This document shows, piece after piece, positions 34,164-41,842 of a stretch of DNA of 64,000 nt. Made by a program: the position numbers and the translations under genes. The notes under the pieces were generated by a model. It searched no databases. It saw nothing but the letters and a program-made list of their open reading frames with translations, and had not been told where the DNA came from. Each line of letters opens with the position of its first letter. Position 1 is the first letter of the stretch. This DNA comes from Ruegeria lacuscaerulensis. GTDB taxonomy: Bacteria > Pseudomonadota > Alphaproteobacteria > Rhodobacterales > Rhodobacteraceae. Location of the stretch: positions 434,001 to 498,000 of the forward strand of contig NZ_WQDY01000002.1 of the NCBI RefSeq assembly GCF_013033355.1. The letters run 5' to 3'.

Positions 34164-35393
34164 ATGACACGACATTTCAAAGTATTGGTTTTAGGGGCCG
34201 TCAGCGCGATCGCTCTGTCGGGTTGCAGCAGCATGAAAACCCCGCGCAACATCGAATCCGTTGCGAAAGGCGATAGTTATCAGGCGCAGTACCGTGCCCC
34301 ATCGCGGCGAAGGGCAAATACGGCCCTGCTACAAGCGGAAAATCTGAACGGGCGCGCCTGTATACCTCAAACCGGGGATCAGGGCGCAAGCGCCTTTGCT
34401 AAATGGTCACAGCCAACGCTGAGCCCTCTGCTGGGCGAGAAGCTTTCGCGCAATGACATGGTGCAGATTACCATCGACGGGGATGAGCTTCTTAGCGACA
34501 CTTATGTTGTATCCCGCGATGGCGACCTGAAACTGCCCTACCTGCCGCCGGTGCGCGCGCAGGGCAGAACAACCGAACAGGTGGAGCGGGATGTCGCCCG
34601 CGTTCTGGTGGCGGCGCAGTTCTACGACAGCTCCCCACGCGTCACGGCACGCATCAGCGATTTCGCCTCGGTCACTGTCGGTGTGAAAGGCGCAGTGTTC
34701 GAACCCCACTCGGTCGAGATCGGAGGCACCCCCGGCGATGCGCTCGATCGAGGGCGCCAAGGCGCGCTTGGGGCGTCGACCGAGGCGCGCAATCTATCGG
34801 TCGCCATTCGCGCCGCCGGAGGGGTACGCCCGGATGCGGATTTGTCAGCGGTCGAGTTGCACCGGCAGGGCACGATCTACCGGATGGACCTGCGCGGAGT
34901 GTTCGAAGGCTCGGACCCGACTGACATCATGCTGCTGACTGGGGACCAGATCGTGGCCAATAGCCGCGGGTGTTTTCAGGACGATCTGATGCGACCCAGC
35001 CCGATCAGCCCGCCCGGTGTGACGCTGTACATGTCCAACCTTACGCAACCAGCCGCGGGCAACGCGCAATCCGCTATTGGACGCGACGTGCGAGAGGTTC
35101 CCTATGGCACGCGCTATCTGCAGGCCGTGGTCGACACCAACTGCGTCGGCGGGGCCAAGACGACCAATGCCAATCGCAGTGCGGTCCTGTTCACCCGCAA
35201 CCCGATGACCGGGAACTCGATCGTTATTGAACGCAATATCGAAAAGCTGCTGCGACGTGGGGATCGCGATGACTATGACCCCTATGTTCTGCCAGGAGAT
35301 GCGATTGCATGCTACGACAGTAAGGTTACCGGCCTGACCGAGGTCGCCCGCGCAGTTGGCATCGTCGGCGCAGCGGCGCTGCTGGCGCCCTAA
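34164..35393 (+). CDS. Outer-membrane polysaccharide export lipoprotein (Wza/BexD family)
   Basis: A 409-residue lipoprotein with signal peptide and lipobox ALSGC (Cys21). The Poly_export domain begins near KLSRNDMVQITIDGDELLSDTYVVSRDG (landmarks DMVQITI and VSRDGDLKLPYL), followed by SLBB-type repeats (VGVKGAVFEPHSVEI, LSVAIRAAGGVRPDADLSAVEL). It forms the outer-membrane exit channel for the exopolysaccharide, working with the PCP protein encoded at 41.8 kb. CAGGAGAG precedes the start. The 3' end converges on the histidine kinase gene with a single base between stops. Confidence 0.92.
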   Translation: MTRHFKVLVLGAVSAIALSGCSSMKTPRNIESVAKGDSYQAQYRAPSRRRANTALLQAENLNGRACIPQTGDQGASAFAKWSQPTLSPLLGEKLSRNDMVQITIDGDELLSDTYVVSRDGDLKLPYLPPVRAQGRTTEQVERDVARVLVAAQFYDSSPRVTARISDFASVTVGVKGAVFEPHSVEIGGTPGDALDRGRQGALGASTEARNLSVAIRAAGGVRPDADLSAVELHRQGTIYRMDLRGVFEGSDPTDIMLLTGDQIVANSRGCFQDDLMRPSPISPPGVTLYMSNLTQPAAGNAQSAIGRDVREVPYGTRYLQAVVDTNCVGGAKTTNANRSAVLFTRNPMTGNSIVIERNIEKLLRRGDRDDYDPYVLPGDAIACYDSKVTGLTEVARAVGIVGAAALLAP

Positions 35394-35394
35394 G

Positions 35395-37953
35395 TCAATC
35401 CCAAGCGGGCGATGATTTCGCCCGCTCCCAAGCAGTGGAGACTGCAGCGAGTTTGTTAGTGATGTCTTTGTGTTCTTTGGCTGCAGTCTCTACCGCAACT
35501 AACGCCTCTCGAAACTCTTCCACGCCGAAGGTTGCTGCACTCCCAGCCAGTTTGTGACAGGCCTGAGCTATTTGACTTAAATCTGTCTGGTCAAATGCCC
35601 CGGTTTCTAGCTGTTCAACCAATTCATCCCCTTCGGCAATGAACTTGGCATGCAGGCGGGCAAAGACTTCAGGGCCGAGGCTGCCTTTCAACTCCGCTAA
35701 CGGATCTGGCTGCGCATGCTCCGAAATCTGCCCGTCGGTGCGCGTGACCACTGAAAGCGCCCTGCGCAGGGCACTCAGCGAAATCGGTTTTCCAATGAAA
35801 GCCGTCATACCGGCCGCGCGAAAGGTCTCAACCGCATCTGGCAGGACATTGGCCGACACAGCGATAATCGGCACATCGGTCGACTGACCCTGACCGCCAC
35901 GAATATGGCGCGCAGCAGTTGGCCCATCCATCACTGGCATGCTGATATCCATCAGGATCGCATCGAACCTCTGACTGCTGGCCTTGTCGACGCCAACCTG
36001 CCCGTTCTCCGCCGTAGTTACACGGTGCCCGTCCAGCGCAAGCATATTGCAGATGACCTCGAGGTTGATCTCGTTGTCTTCGACCACCAACAAGTTCAGC
36101 GGGAGAGCGGTCTCGGTAACGATCTGAGCAGCTTCTAGCAGTTGGTCGCGCGCTGACGGCTGTAACGGTATCCGCAGCCAAAAAATGCTTCCTTCGCCCA
36201 ATGTGCTTTCCGCCCCCACCTCACCACCCATGGCCTGCGCGAACCTGCGGGCAATTCCCAGGCCAAGCCCGGTTCCTCCGACCGTTCGACCGATAGAGGG
36301 ATCGCTGGTGTGGAAGTCATCAAAAATGGCGTCGATCTCATCCTCGGCGATGCCAGCCCCGCTGTCGATCACACGCACTTCGTAGACATGCGCTTTACCC
36401 TGACCGCAAGGTTCACATCTTTCGACCTCGATCGACACACGGCCATTTTCGGTAAACTTGATCGCATTACCCACAAGGTTCAGCAGAATTTGCCGCAACC
36501 TTTGCGCGTCAGTCGCGACATACGGATAAGCTCCGCCCACCCATTGCCACGAGATTGAATTGCCGCGCGAGGCCGCATTGCCGCTTTGACCATCCACAAG
36601 GTCCTGCAACATCGCGTTCAGGTCGGTTGGCTCGTGCGCGACAGACAGCTTGCCGGCCTCGAACCGAGCAATATCCAGCACTGCATCCACATGGTTTTGC
36701 AGAACCTGGCCCGAGATCTCCATGTTGCGGACAAACTGAGACTGCTGTTTGGTCGTGCGTGTATTCTTGAGAAGGGTGAGGTTGCCCAGCAACCCGTTCA
36801 ACGGGGTTCTGATCTCATGACTCATAACAGTCAGAAAATCCGACTTGGCCTTTTCCCCGGCAAGGGCACGGTCGCGGGCCGAGACAAGCTCTTTCTGATC
36901 CGCAACGCTTTGTGAGATATCGCGGACAAAACCGATAACAATTTCCTCGTCCCCGGCCTGAGCGGATTGCAAGGCGAGTTCGACGGGAAATACATCGCCA
37001 TTCTTGCGCAACGCCTCAAGTTGAACGCGACCCTTGCCAACCACGTGGCGGTCGCCCCCGCTCTGCATCCGCTCCATGCCTGCATTATGCGCCGCGCGTA
37101 GATGCGCGGGAACAATCAAGTCGCCGATCGAACGCCCTTTGGCCTCATCTTCGGAATACCCGAAAATCGCCTGTGCAGCTGGGTTGAACTCCAGCACTTC
37201 GCCGTCGGCGTTCACCACGATCACGGCATCCAATGATGTAGAAAGGATCGTATTCATGCGCTGGTTGGCTTGCTGGATTGCCCCACCACGTCGATCTGCC
37301 TTGCGATTGACCACCAAGAGATAGGCGCTGACCGCAGTCAGCGTCAGAAACAATCCCCCGGACAAAACGGCTAGTTGAAACAGGCTGAGCGCGGTTTCTT
37401 CACGGCGCTGATCCGACTGGCTTGCAAAGTACGAGATCGCCGAGACCGAAAGCTCTCGCACTTTTTGAGCGATCCCCTGCGCGCCGTCATAGAGAACCGG
37501 CAGCCCCGCCTTCAACCCAGGGTCCTCAGCATCGATTGTAGGCACCGAGACCTCCAGATATGCGGAGACGTCGTTCAGAGGTTCAGCGAATTTCGGGTCA
37601 CTTCGCAGCGTTTCAAACAGACGCGAGGTGTCTAGAATTTCGATACGGCTGTAAAAAAGATCGAAACGGCGCCGGACAAGGTCCAGGTTTTCTGTGCTTG
37701 GCTCTGCGTCCGATACACCCGTCTCAAGCGCGTTGAGGTAGAACAGGAACTCGACCTCGACCTGCGTCAACGTCCATTGCACGTTATCTGTCTGGGCTGA
37801 CTGCCGGTCGCTTAGGTCGGATATCACCTTGACGGACAGCAACACGACCAAAGCAAGGGCACCCAAAACGGCGATACCGATGAGCCCGAGAGCCCACCGG
37901 CGACGCGAGTGGTATTGGAAATTTCTTGTCAAAGTCTGGCCCGTATCACCCAC
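35395..37953 (-). CDS. Hybrid sensor histidine kinase with PAS, receiver and HPt domains
   Basis: An 852-residue membrane sensor containing a full phosphorelay. Order: transmembrane helix (about 20-45), periplasmic region to about 190, second helix, PAS domain (TILSTSLDAVIVV to about 350), HisKA with MSHEIRTPLNG, HATPase with NLVGNAIKF and GGTGLGLGIA, receiver with phospho-acceptor Asp in AILMDISMPVMDG, and HPt with CHKLAGSAATFG. It probably phosphorylates the LuxR-type regulator encoded at 41.1 kb, which lacks its own kinase gene. Downstream of and 24 bases from the small periplasmic Moco-fold protein gene, which may be its input partner. Confidence 0.93.
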   Translation of the reverse strand: MGDTGQTLTRNFQYHSRRRWALGLIGIAVLGALALVVLLSVKVISDLSDRQSAQTDNVQWTLTQVEVEFLFYLNALETGVSDAEPSTENLDLVRRRFDLFYSRIEILDTSRLFETLRSDPKFAEPLNDVSAYLEVSVPTIDAEDPGLKAGLPVLYDGAQGIAQKVRELSVSAISYFASQSDQRREETALSLFQLAVLSGGLFLTLTAVSAYLLVVNRKADRRGGAIQQANQRMNTILSTSLDAVIVVNADGEVLEFNPAAQAIFGYSEDEAKGRSIGDLIVPAHLRAAHNAGMERMQSGGDRHVVGKGRVQLEALRKNGDVFPVELALQSAQAGDEEIVIGFVRDISQSVADQKELVSARDRALAGEKAKSDFLTVMSHEIRTPLNGLLGNLTLLKNTRTTKQQSQFVRNMEISGQVLQNHVDAVLDIARFEAGKLSVAHEPTDLNAMLQDLVDGQSGNAASRGNSISWQWVGGAYPYVATDAQRLRQILLNLVGNAIKFTENGRVSIEVERCEPCGQGKAHVYEVRVIDSGAGIAEDEIDAIFDDFHTSDPSIGRTVGGTGLGLGIARRFAQAMGGEVGAESTLGEGSIFWLRIPLQPSARDQLLEAAQIVTETALPLNLLVVEDNEINLEVICNMLALDGHRVTTAENGQVGVDKASSQRFDAILMDISMPVMDGPTAARHIRGGQGQSTDVPIIAVSANVLPDAVETFRAAGMTAFIGKPISLSALRRALSVVTRTDGQISEHAQPDPLAELKGSLGPEVFARLHAKFIAEGDELVEQLETGAFDQTDLSQIAQACHKLAGSAATFGVEEFREALVAVETAAKEHKDITNKLAAVSTAWERAKSSPAWD

Positions 37954-37977
37954 TTCACACTGTGTTTTAACCCCACG

Positions 37978-38484
37978 CTATTTTACGATTTCCAACCTGT
38001 CGAGTTGCCAAATGCTGCGAGAGTAAATCACCTCGGTCTGGTACTTGGTGTCACTGTCATATGGATATACGATCCATAGCGGTCCTTTCTGCCGCCGGGA
38101 CATCGCCGCGCCGTCCATCTCATAGGCGACAATCGGGTCTTGCGCCGATATTGAGCCCACAGGTATCTCAACCGCGTAGTCGTTGATCGCCGTTGCCCGG
38201 ATCGTAGCACCTTCTGCTTCGACCTTTTCCAGCAAGACAGAGAGGGGAACGCCGACAAAAGTGGCCTCGCCTTCAGTCCAGATCGTCGAGGTTTCAAAGC
38301 TGCGCTGCGGTAGCGCCTGCAACATTTCCATATCGAACTGCGCCGCCCCGTCGGGGCCGGTCTGTGCAATGTTGCCCGAAACGGTCAGGACCACTCCTCC
38401 TGTCGGAGTGCCCAAGTCTGCGGCTTGCGCAGGCGTCAGGCAAATGGTGAACGCCGCTGTGAGGATCGCAAAAAACATACGCAT
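37978..38484 (-). CDS. Small periplasmic molybdopterin-oxidoreductase-fold protein
   Basis: A 168-residue protein with a signal peptide (MRMFFAILTAAFTICLTPAQA). The mature part (VLTVSGNI, FVGVPLSVLLE, YAVEIPVGSI, GPLWIVYPYD) resembles the fold of the SUOX/YedY molybdopterin domain but is short and lacks an obvious cofactor-binding Cys, so it is probably a non-catalytic ligand-binding relative. It is encoded just before the hybrid kinase with 24 bases between, and this pair recurs in proteobacteria, which suggests a periplasmic sensing partner. A copy of the locus motif lies 58 bases upstream of its start. Confidence 0.8.
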   Translation of the reverse strand: MRMFFAILTAAFTICLTPAQAADLGTPTGGVVLTVSGNIAQTGPDGAAQFDMEMLQALPQRSFETSTIWTEGEATFVGVPLSVLLEKVEAEGATIRATAINDYAVEIPVGSISAQDPIVAYEMDGAAMSRRQKGPLWIVYPYDSDTKYQTEVIYSRSIWQLDRLEIVK

Positions 38485-38541
38485 CGTAGTCTCCACTTCA
38501 TTGACCTCAAGAAACCAGAAAGAGATCCGCCGCGACAGATG

Positions 38542-38579
38542 GGCATGGGGATACGCACCTATCCGAACGGATAGGTGCG
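38542..38579 (-). promoter_or_regulatory. Exopolysaccharide-locus regulatory motif, copy 2
   Basis: The inverted repeat CGCACCTATCC-GAAC-GGATAGGTGCG (38554-38579) has perfect 11-bp arms. Read on the minus strand, TATCC-GTTC-GGATA is followed after eight bases by TCCCCATGCC (38551-38542). It lies before the periplasmic protein and kinase genes and just after galU, so the arm pair may also help end galU transcription. Confidence 0.8.
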
Positions 38580-38585
38580 CAGGTC

Positions 38586-39467
38586 TCATGCCGCGGCAGA
38601 CAGGAGGTTCATGCGCTGACGCAACATGGATTTGAAACCGTCACGCAGCTCGGCACGTTCCAGCGCAAAGACGGTCGTTGCCTCCAGATATCCGGCGACT
38701 GACCCACAATCGAAGCGCTCTCCTTGAAAAGCGAAACCGCAGCATCCGGTCGCTTCGATATCGGCCGCAATCGCATCGGTCAGTTGAATTTCATTACCCG
38801 CGCCGGGTGCCAAACCGTCCAGCTGATCGAAGATCGAAGGGTGCAGCAGATACCGCCCGACAATGCCAAACTCAGACGGAGCCTGATCGGCCGCGGGCTT
38901 TTCGACCAACCCTTTCAGATGCTGTACCTGCCCTGTCCCATGCGCGATATCGACCACGCCATAGTCGCTGATCCGGTCGGATGGAACGGCCTCGGTTGCG
39001 ATCATGTGGCTGCCTTGAAAGTTCTGGACCATTTGCGCCAGGACCGGGCGCCGCGCGTGGATCACATCATCCGGCAGGATCACCGCGAAGGGATCGTCAC
39101 CTACAAAGTCGCGCGCCAGAGACACCGCGTGGCCCAAACCACGAGGGCTGTCTTGTTGGATAAAGTTGTATGTCTCATCATCAAGATTCGATCGGCGCAA
39201 ACGGTTCAGCAGGTTGGTCTTGCCACCATCCTTCAGTTTGCGCTCCAGCCCTGAGTTGCGCCCGAAATACGCCTCGAGCACGGATTGTCCGGTTGAGGTG
39301 ACGAAGATGAATTCATCAATCCCCGCGGCGCGAGCCTCGTCCACAGCGTATTGGATCAAAGGGCGGTCGATCAGCGGCAACATTTCCTTTGCCACAGATT
39401 TGGTGGCGGGCAGAAACCTTGTGCCCAGACCCGCGACCGGGAAAACAGCTTTGCGAATACCTGTCAT
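38586..39467 (-). CDS. galU: UTP-glucose-1-phosphate uridylyltransferase
   Basis: A 293-residue enzyme making UDP-glucose, the donor for glucose-containing polysaccharides. The family start KAVFPVAGLGTRFLPATKS is followed by KEMLPLIDRPLIQYAVDEA, LPDDVI and GNEIQLTDAI, and GLVEKP is intact. Length is normal for bacterial GalU. It is 20 bases downstream of the fused glycosyltransferase gene and co-oriented, so it supplies precursor to the same locus. A second galU elsewhere in the genome is likely, since this copy belongs to an accessory cluster. Confidence 0.95.
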   Translation of the reverse strand: MTGIRKAVFPVAGLGTRFLPATKSVAKEMLPLIDRPLIQYAVDEARAAGIDEFIFVTSTGQSVLEAYFGRNSGLERKLKDGGKTNLLNRLRRSNLDDETYNFIQQDSPRGLGHAVSLARDFVGDDPFAVILPDDVIHARRPVLAQMVQNFQGSHMIATEAVPSDRISDYGVVDIAHGTGQVQHLKGLVEKPAADQAPSEFGIVGRYLLHPSIFDQLDGLAPGAGNEIQLTDAIAADIEATGCCGFAFQGERFDCGSVAGYLEATTVFALERAELRDGFKSMLRQRMNLLSAAA

Positions 39468-39487
39468 TTCAATGCTCCTAGGTTTGA

Positions 39488-40861
39488 TCAGTAAGCGCCG
39501 CGACCTGACACGACGGCACGTGCGGTCATTGCAATGAGGATGAGGTTCAGAAGGGGCGAGCGGGAGCGGACATAGGCTGCATCCAGCGCGATCATGTGGT
39601 CAAAGCCGATGCCGGCGCGGCCCGAAACCTGCCAGAGGCCGGTGATGCCGGGACGCACCTGCAGGCGCTCCAGCGCTTGTTCGGGATAGGCAGCAACCTC
39701 TTCGGGCAAAGCTGGGCGCGGGCCGACCAGCGACATGTCCCCTTTTAGCACATTGAAGATTTGCGGTAATTCATCCAGCGAGAACCGGCGCAGAACCTTC
39801 CCAACGCGGGTGATGCGTGGGTCATTTTTGGCTTTGAAGCACACGCCCTTACGATCCGAATGGGTGAGCAAATCCGCACGTCGCGCTTCGGCATCCTGCG
39901 TCATCGAGCGAAACTTGTACATCGTAAAGGGCACCCCGTTTCGACCAATACGTGTCTGCCGAAAAAAGGCGGAGCCGCGACTGTCCAATCGCACCAATGC
40001 GGCGATTGCGGCCATGGGAAGGGCCAGAAGAGACAGCGCGACCACCGCCAAAGTGAGGTCCAGCAGGCGACATGCTGAGACCTTGGGAACAGAATTGTGC
40101 GCGACACGCACGAGGAATTCGAAATTACCCACTAGATATCTGCGGGCCATACGGCGGGGCTCCATCGCCAACCGCCATGCCCATTCCATCCGGGCGCGCC
40201 GAACGATGCGCGGTGCCCGACGCACATTCCCGGCCAGGAAGTCGAACAAAGCACCCACGCCAAGCGCGATTCCAGGGTCAAGCCGGTGACGGTTCTGCGT
40301 AATCCAAAGCTCCTGCAGTGGGACGCCCATAGCGATCAACAGAATGTCCGCGCCAGATTGGTTGATATCGTCGATCGCCTCATCAACCCGCGCTGCCCCT
40401 TCATAGCCATCGCGCGTACCAACCACGACCAAATCGGGGATCATGTGCTGCAACCGCGCCGCCGCAGCCTGAGCTGTTCCGGGACTTCCCCCCAACAGGT
40501 AGACCGACTGGCCAAGACGCGCGGCACGTTTTAGTAGTTTTGGAACAAAATCCGTACCGTTCAGATTCTCGGCCAACGGGACGCCTTGCAACTTCGCAGC
40601 GACCTCCACCCCAATTCCGTCAGGTAGGATCATATCTGCCCGAGCCAAAGCTGCTCGATATGTATGGTTGCGGGCCCTTATATTTGCGCAATGTGCATTC
40701 AGGAAAAACACAGTCCGGCGGGTCCCATCCAGCAGTTTTGAGATCACCTGTCCGGATCGGGCGTTCACAACTGGCAGACCCAAAATCTCAGGCTTTTCCA
40801 AAGTTGGTTTGGGTGTTGGCTGCGCGCCTTTATGCATATCTTGGACTGACAGGAACTGCAT
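39488..40861 (-). CDS. Fusion of WecG/TagA/CpsF (GT26) transferase and phosphoglycosyltransferase
   Basis: A 457-residue two-domain protein. Residues about 25-245 are a GT26 domain: VFFLNAHCANIRARN, DMILPDGIGVEVAAKL and LIAMGVPLQELWI. After one transmembrane helix (LLDLTLAVVALSLLALPMA) residues 265-457 are a bacterial sugar transferase that loads the first sugar-1-phosphate on undecaprenyl phosphate: YKFRSMTQDAEARR, SLDELPQIFNVLKGDMSLVG and RPGITGLWQVSGR. The order puts the second-sugar enzyme before the initiating enzyme. GGAGAG precedes the ATG. The fusion couples the first two steps of lipid-linked repeat-unit synthesis at the inner membrane. Confidence 0.93.
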   Translation of the reverse strand: MQFLSVQDMHKGAQPTPKPTLEKPEILGLPVVNARSGQVISKLLDGTRRTVFFLNAHCANIRARNHTYRAALARADMILPDGIGVEVAAKLQGVPLAENLNGTDFVPKLLKRAARLGQSVYLLGGSPGTAQAAAARLQHMIPDLVVVGTRDGYEGAARVDEAIDDINQSGADILLIAMGVPLQELWITQNRHRLDPGIALGVGALFDFLAGNVRRAPRIVRRARMEWAWRLAMEPRRMARRYLVGNFEFLVRVAHNSVPKVSACRLLDLTLAVVALSLLALPMAAIAALVRLDSRGSAFFRQTRIGRNGVPFTMYKFRSMTQDAEARRADLLTHSDRKGVCFKAKNDPRITRVGKVLRRFSLDELPQIFNVLKGDMSLVGPRPALPEEVAAYPEQALERLQVRPGITGLWQVSGRAGIGFDHMIALDAAYVRSRSPLLNLILIAMTARAVVSGRGAY

Positions 40862-41010
40862 GGAACTCTCCGATCAACGATGACAATCTGTGGCTTCAGA
40901 CTGCCAATGAGACCCTGCAACCGATAGGCGAGCATCCGGAGAGGGATCGGAGAATAGGTCTATTAAAACGACCCCGCAGCACATAGCGTGGTGAAAACGG
41001 CCGGCTGACC

Positions 41011-41024
41011 TATCCGATTGGATA
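41011..41024 (+). promoter_or_regulatory. Exopolysaccharide-locus regulatory motif, copy 3
   Basis: TATCC-GATT-GGATA lies 89 bases before the response regulator start and 150 before the divergent fused transferase. The downstream TCCCAAT box is weak here (TCCGTCAGGA at the same spacing). Position suggests autoregulation. Confidence 0.7.
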
Positions 41025-41113
41025 TTCACCTGTCCGTCAGGAAGGCTTCATGCCATGGGTTTAATGTTTTACTGACGCATTTGGGTGTGGTTGGGGGCAG
41101 ACGGAGATTTGAG

Positions 41114-41728
41114 ATGAAAGTTCTTATTGCTGACGACCACGACCTTATTTTGGATACGCTCGTTGCCTTCATAGATGCAGCAGGCGGGATCGAGGTGGAG
41201 ACCGCGCCGGATTTCCCAGCCGCGAAAACTTTGATTGAGAACGACGGAGCCTTTGATCTGGTTCTTCTGGACCTGAACATGCCCGGCATGAACGGGTTGG
41301 CCGGACTTGAAACCTGCATCGCTTTGGACGGTGCCCAGCATGTGGCCCTGTTTACCGGCGACACCTCGCGTGATCTGGCGCAACGCGCGCTAGAGCTTGG
41401 TGCAGCCGGTTTCGTCCCAAAAACTTTACCGGCTAAATCTCTGGTCAACGCGATCCGCTTTATGGCGATGGGGGAACAATACCTTCCTGCGGGTTTCATG
41501 AACGCAGAGCAGCCGGAAGACTCCCACCCCATGGCTCAAAAACTGACAGAGCGTGAGCGGCAAGTTCTGAAAGGGCTGACTGAGGGCAAATCCAACAAGG
41601 AAATCGCTCGTGATCTGGATCTGTCAGAGCCGACGATCAAACTGCATATGAAGACTTTGTACCGAAAAGTTGGTGTCAGCAATCGAACGCAGGCTGCCCT
41701 GGCCGCGCGCGAGGCTGGGTTGTTCTAG
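41114..41728 (+). CDS. LuxR/NarL-type response regulator
   Basis: A 204-residue two-domain regulator. The receiver has DDHD at residues 6-9, phospho-acceptor Asp in LVLLDLNMPGMNG, and KT in VPKTLPA. The C-terminal LuxR HTH is KLTERERQVLKGLTEGK followed by NKEIARDLDLSEPTIKLHM. CGGAG precedes ATG 41114; the frame is open upstream but that region carries an operator. No kinase is adjacent except the hybrid kinase at 35.4-38.0 kb in the same locus. It is the obvious candidate to bind the inverted repeats found before the locus promoters, including its own. Confidence 0.93.
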   Translation: MKVLIADDHDLILDTLVAFIDAAGGIEVETAPDFPAAKTLIENDGAFDLVLLDLNMPGMNGLAGLETCIALDGAQHVALFTGDTSRDLAQRALELGAAGFVPKTLPAKSLVNAIRFMAMGEQYLPAGFMNAEQPEDSHPMAQKLTERERQVLKGLTEGKSNKEIARDLDLSEPTIKLHMKTLYRKVGVSNRTQAALAAREAGLF

Positions 41729-41735
41729 GCCTAAC

Positions 41736-41767
41736 TATCCGAAGGGATAGGGGACGCTCCCAATCCC
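41736..41767 (+). promoter_or_regulatory. Exopolysaccharide-locus regulatory motif, copy 4
   Basis: TATCC-GAAG-GGATA (41736-41749), eight bases, then TCCCAATCCC (41758-41767). It lies 93 bases before the PCP gene start and seven bases after the response regulator stop. Same layout and spacing as copies 1 and 2. Confidence 0.8.
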
Positions 41768-41842
41768 CTCGGCCCCTAGCCTGCTGAGCGAATGATCAGC
41801 AATCAGATGCGGTGTATCACCCTTGTAAGAAAGGGTTTTTCC

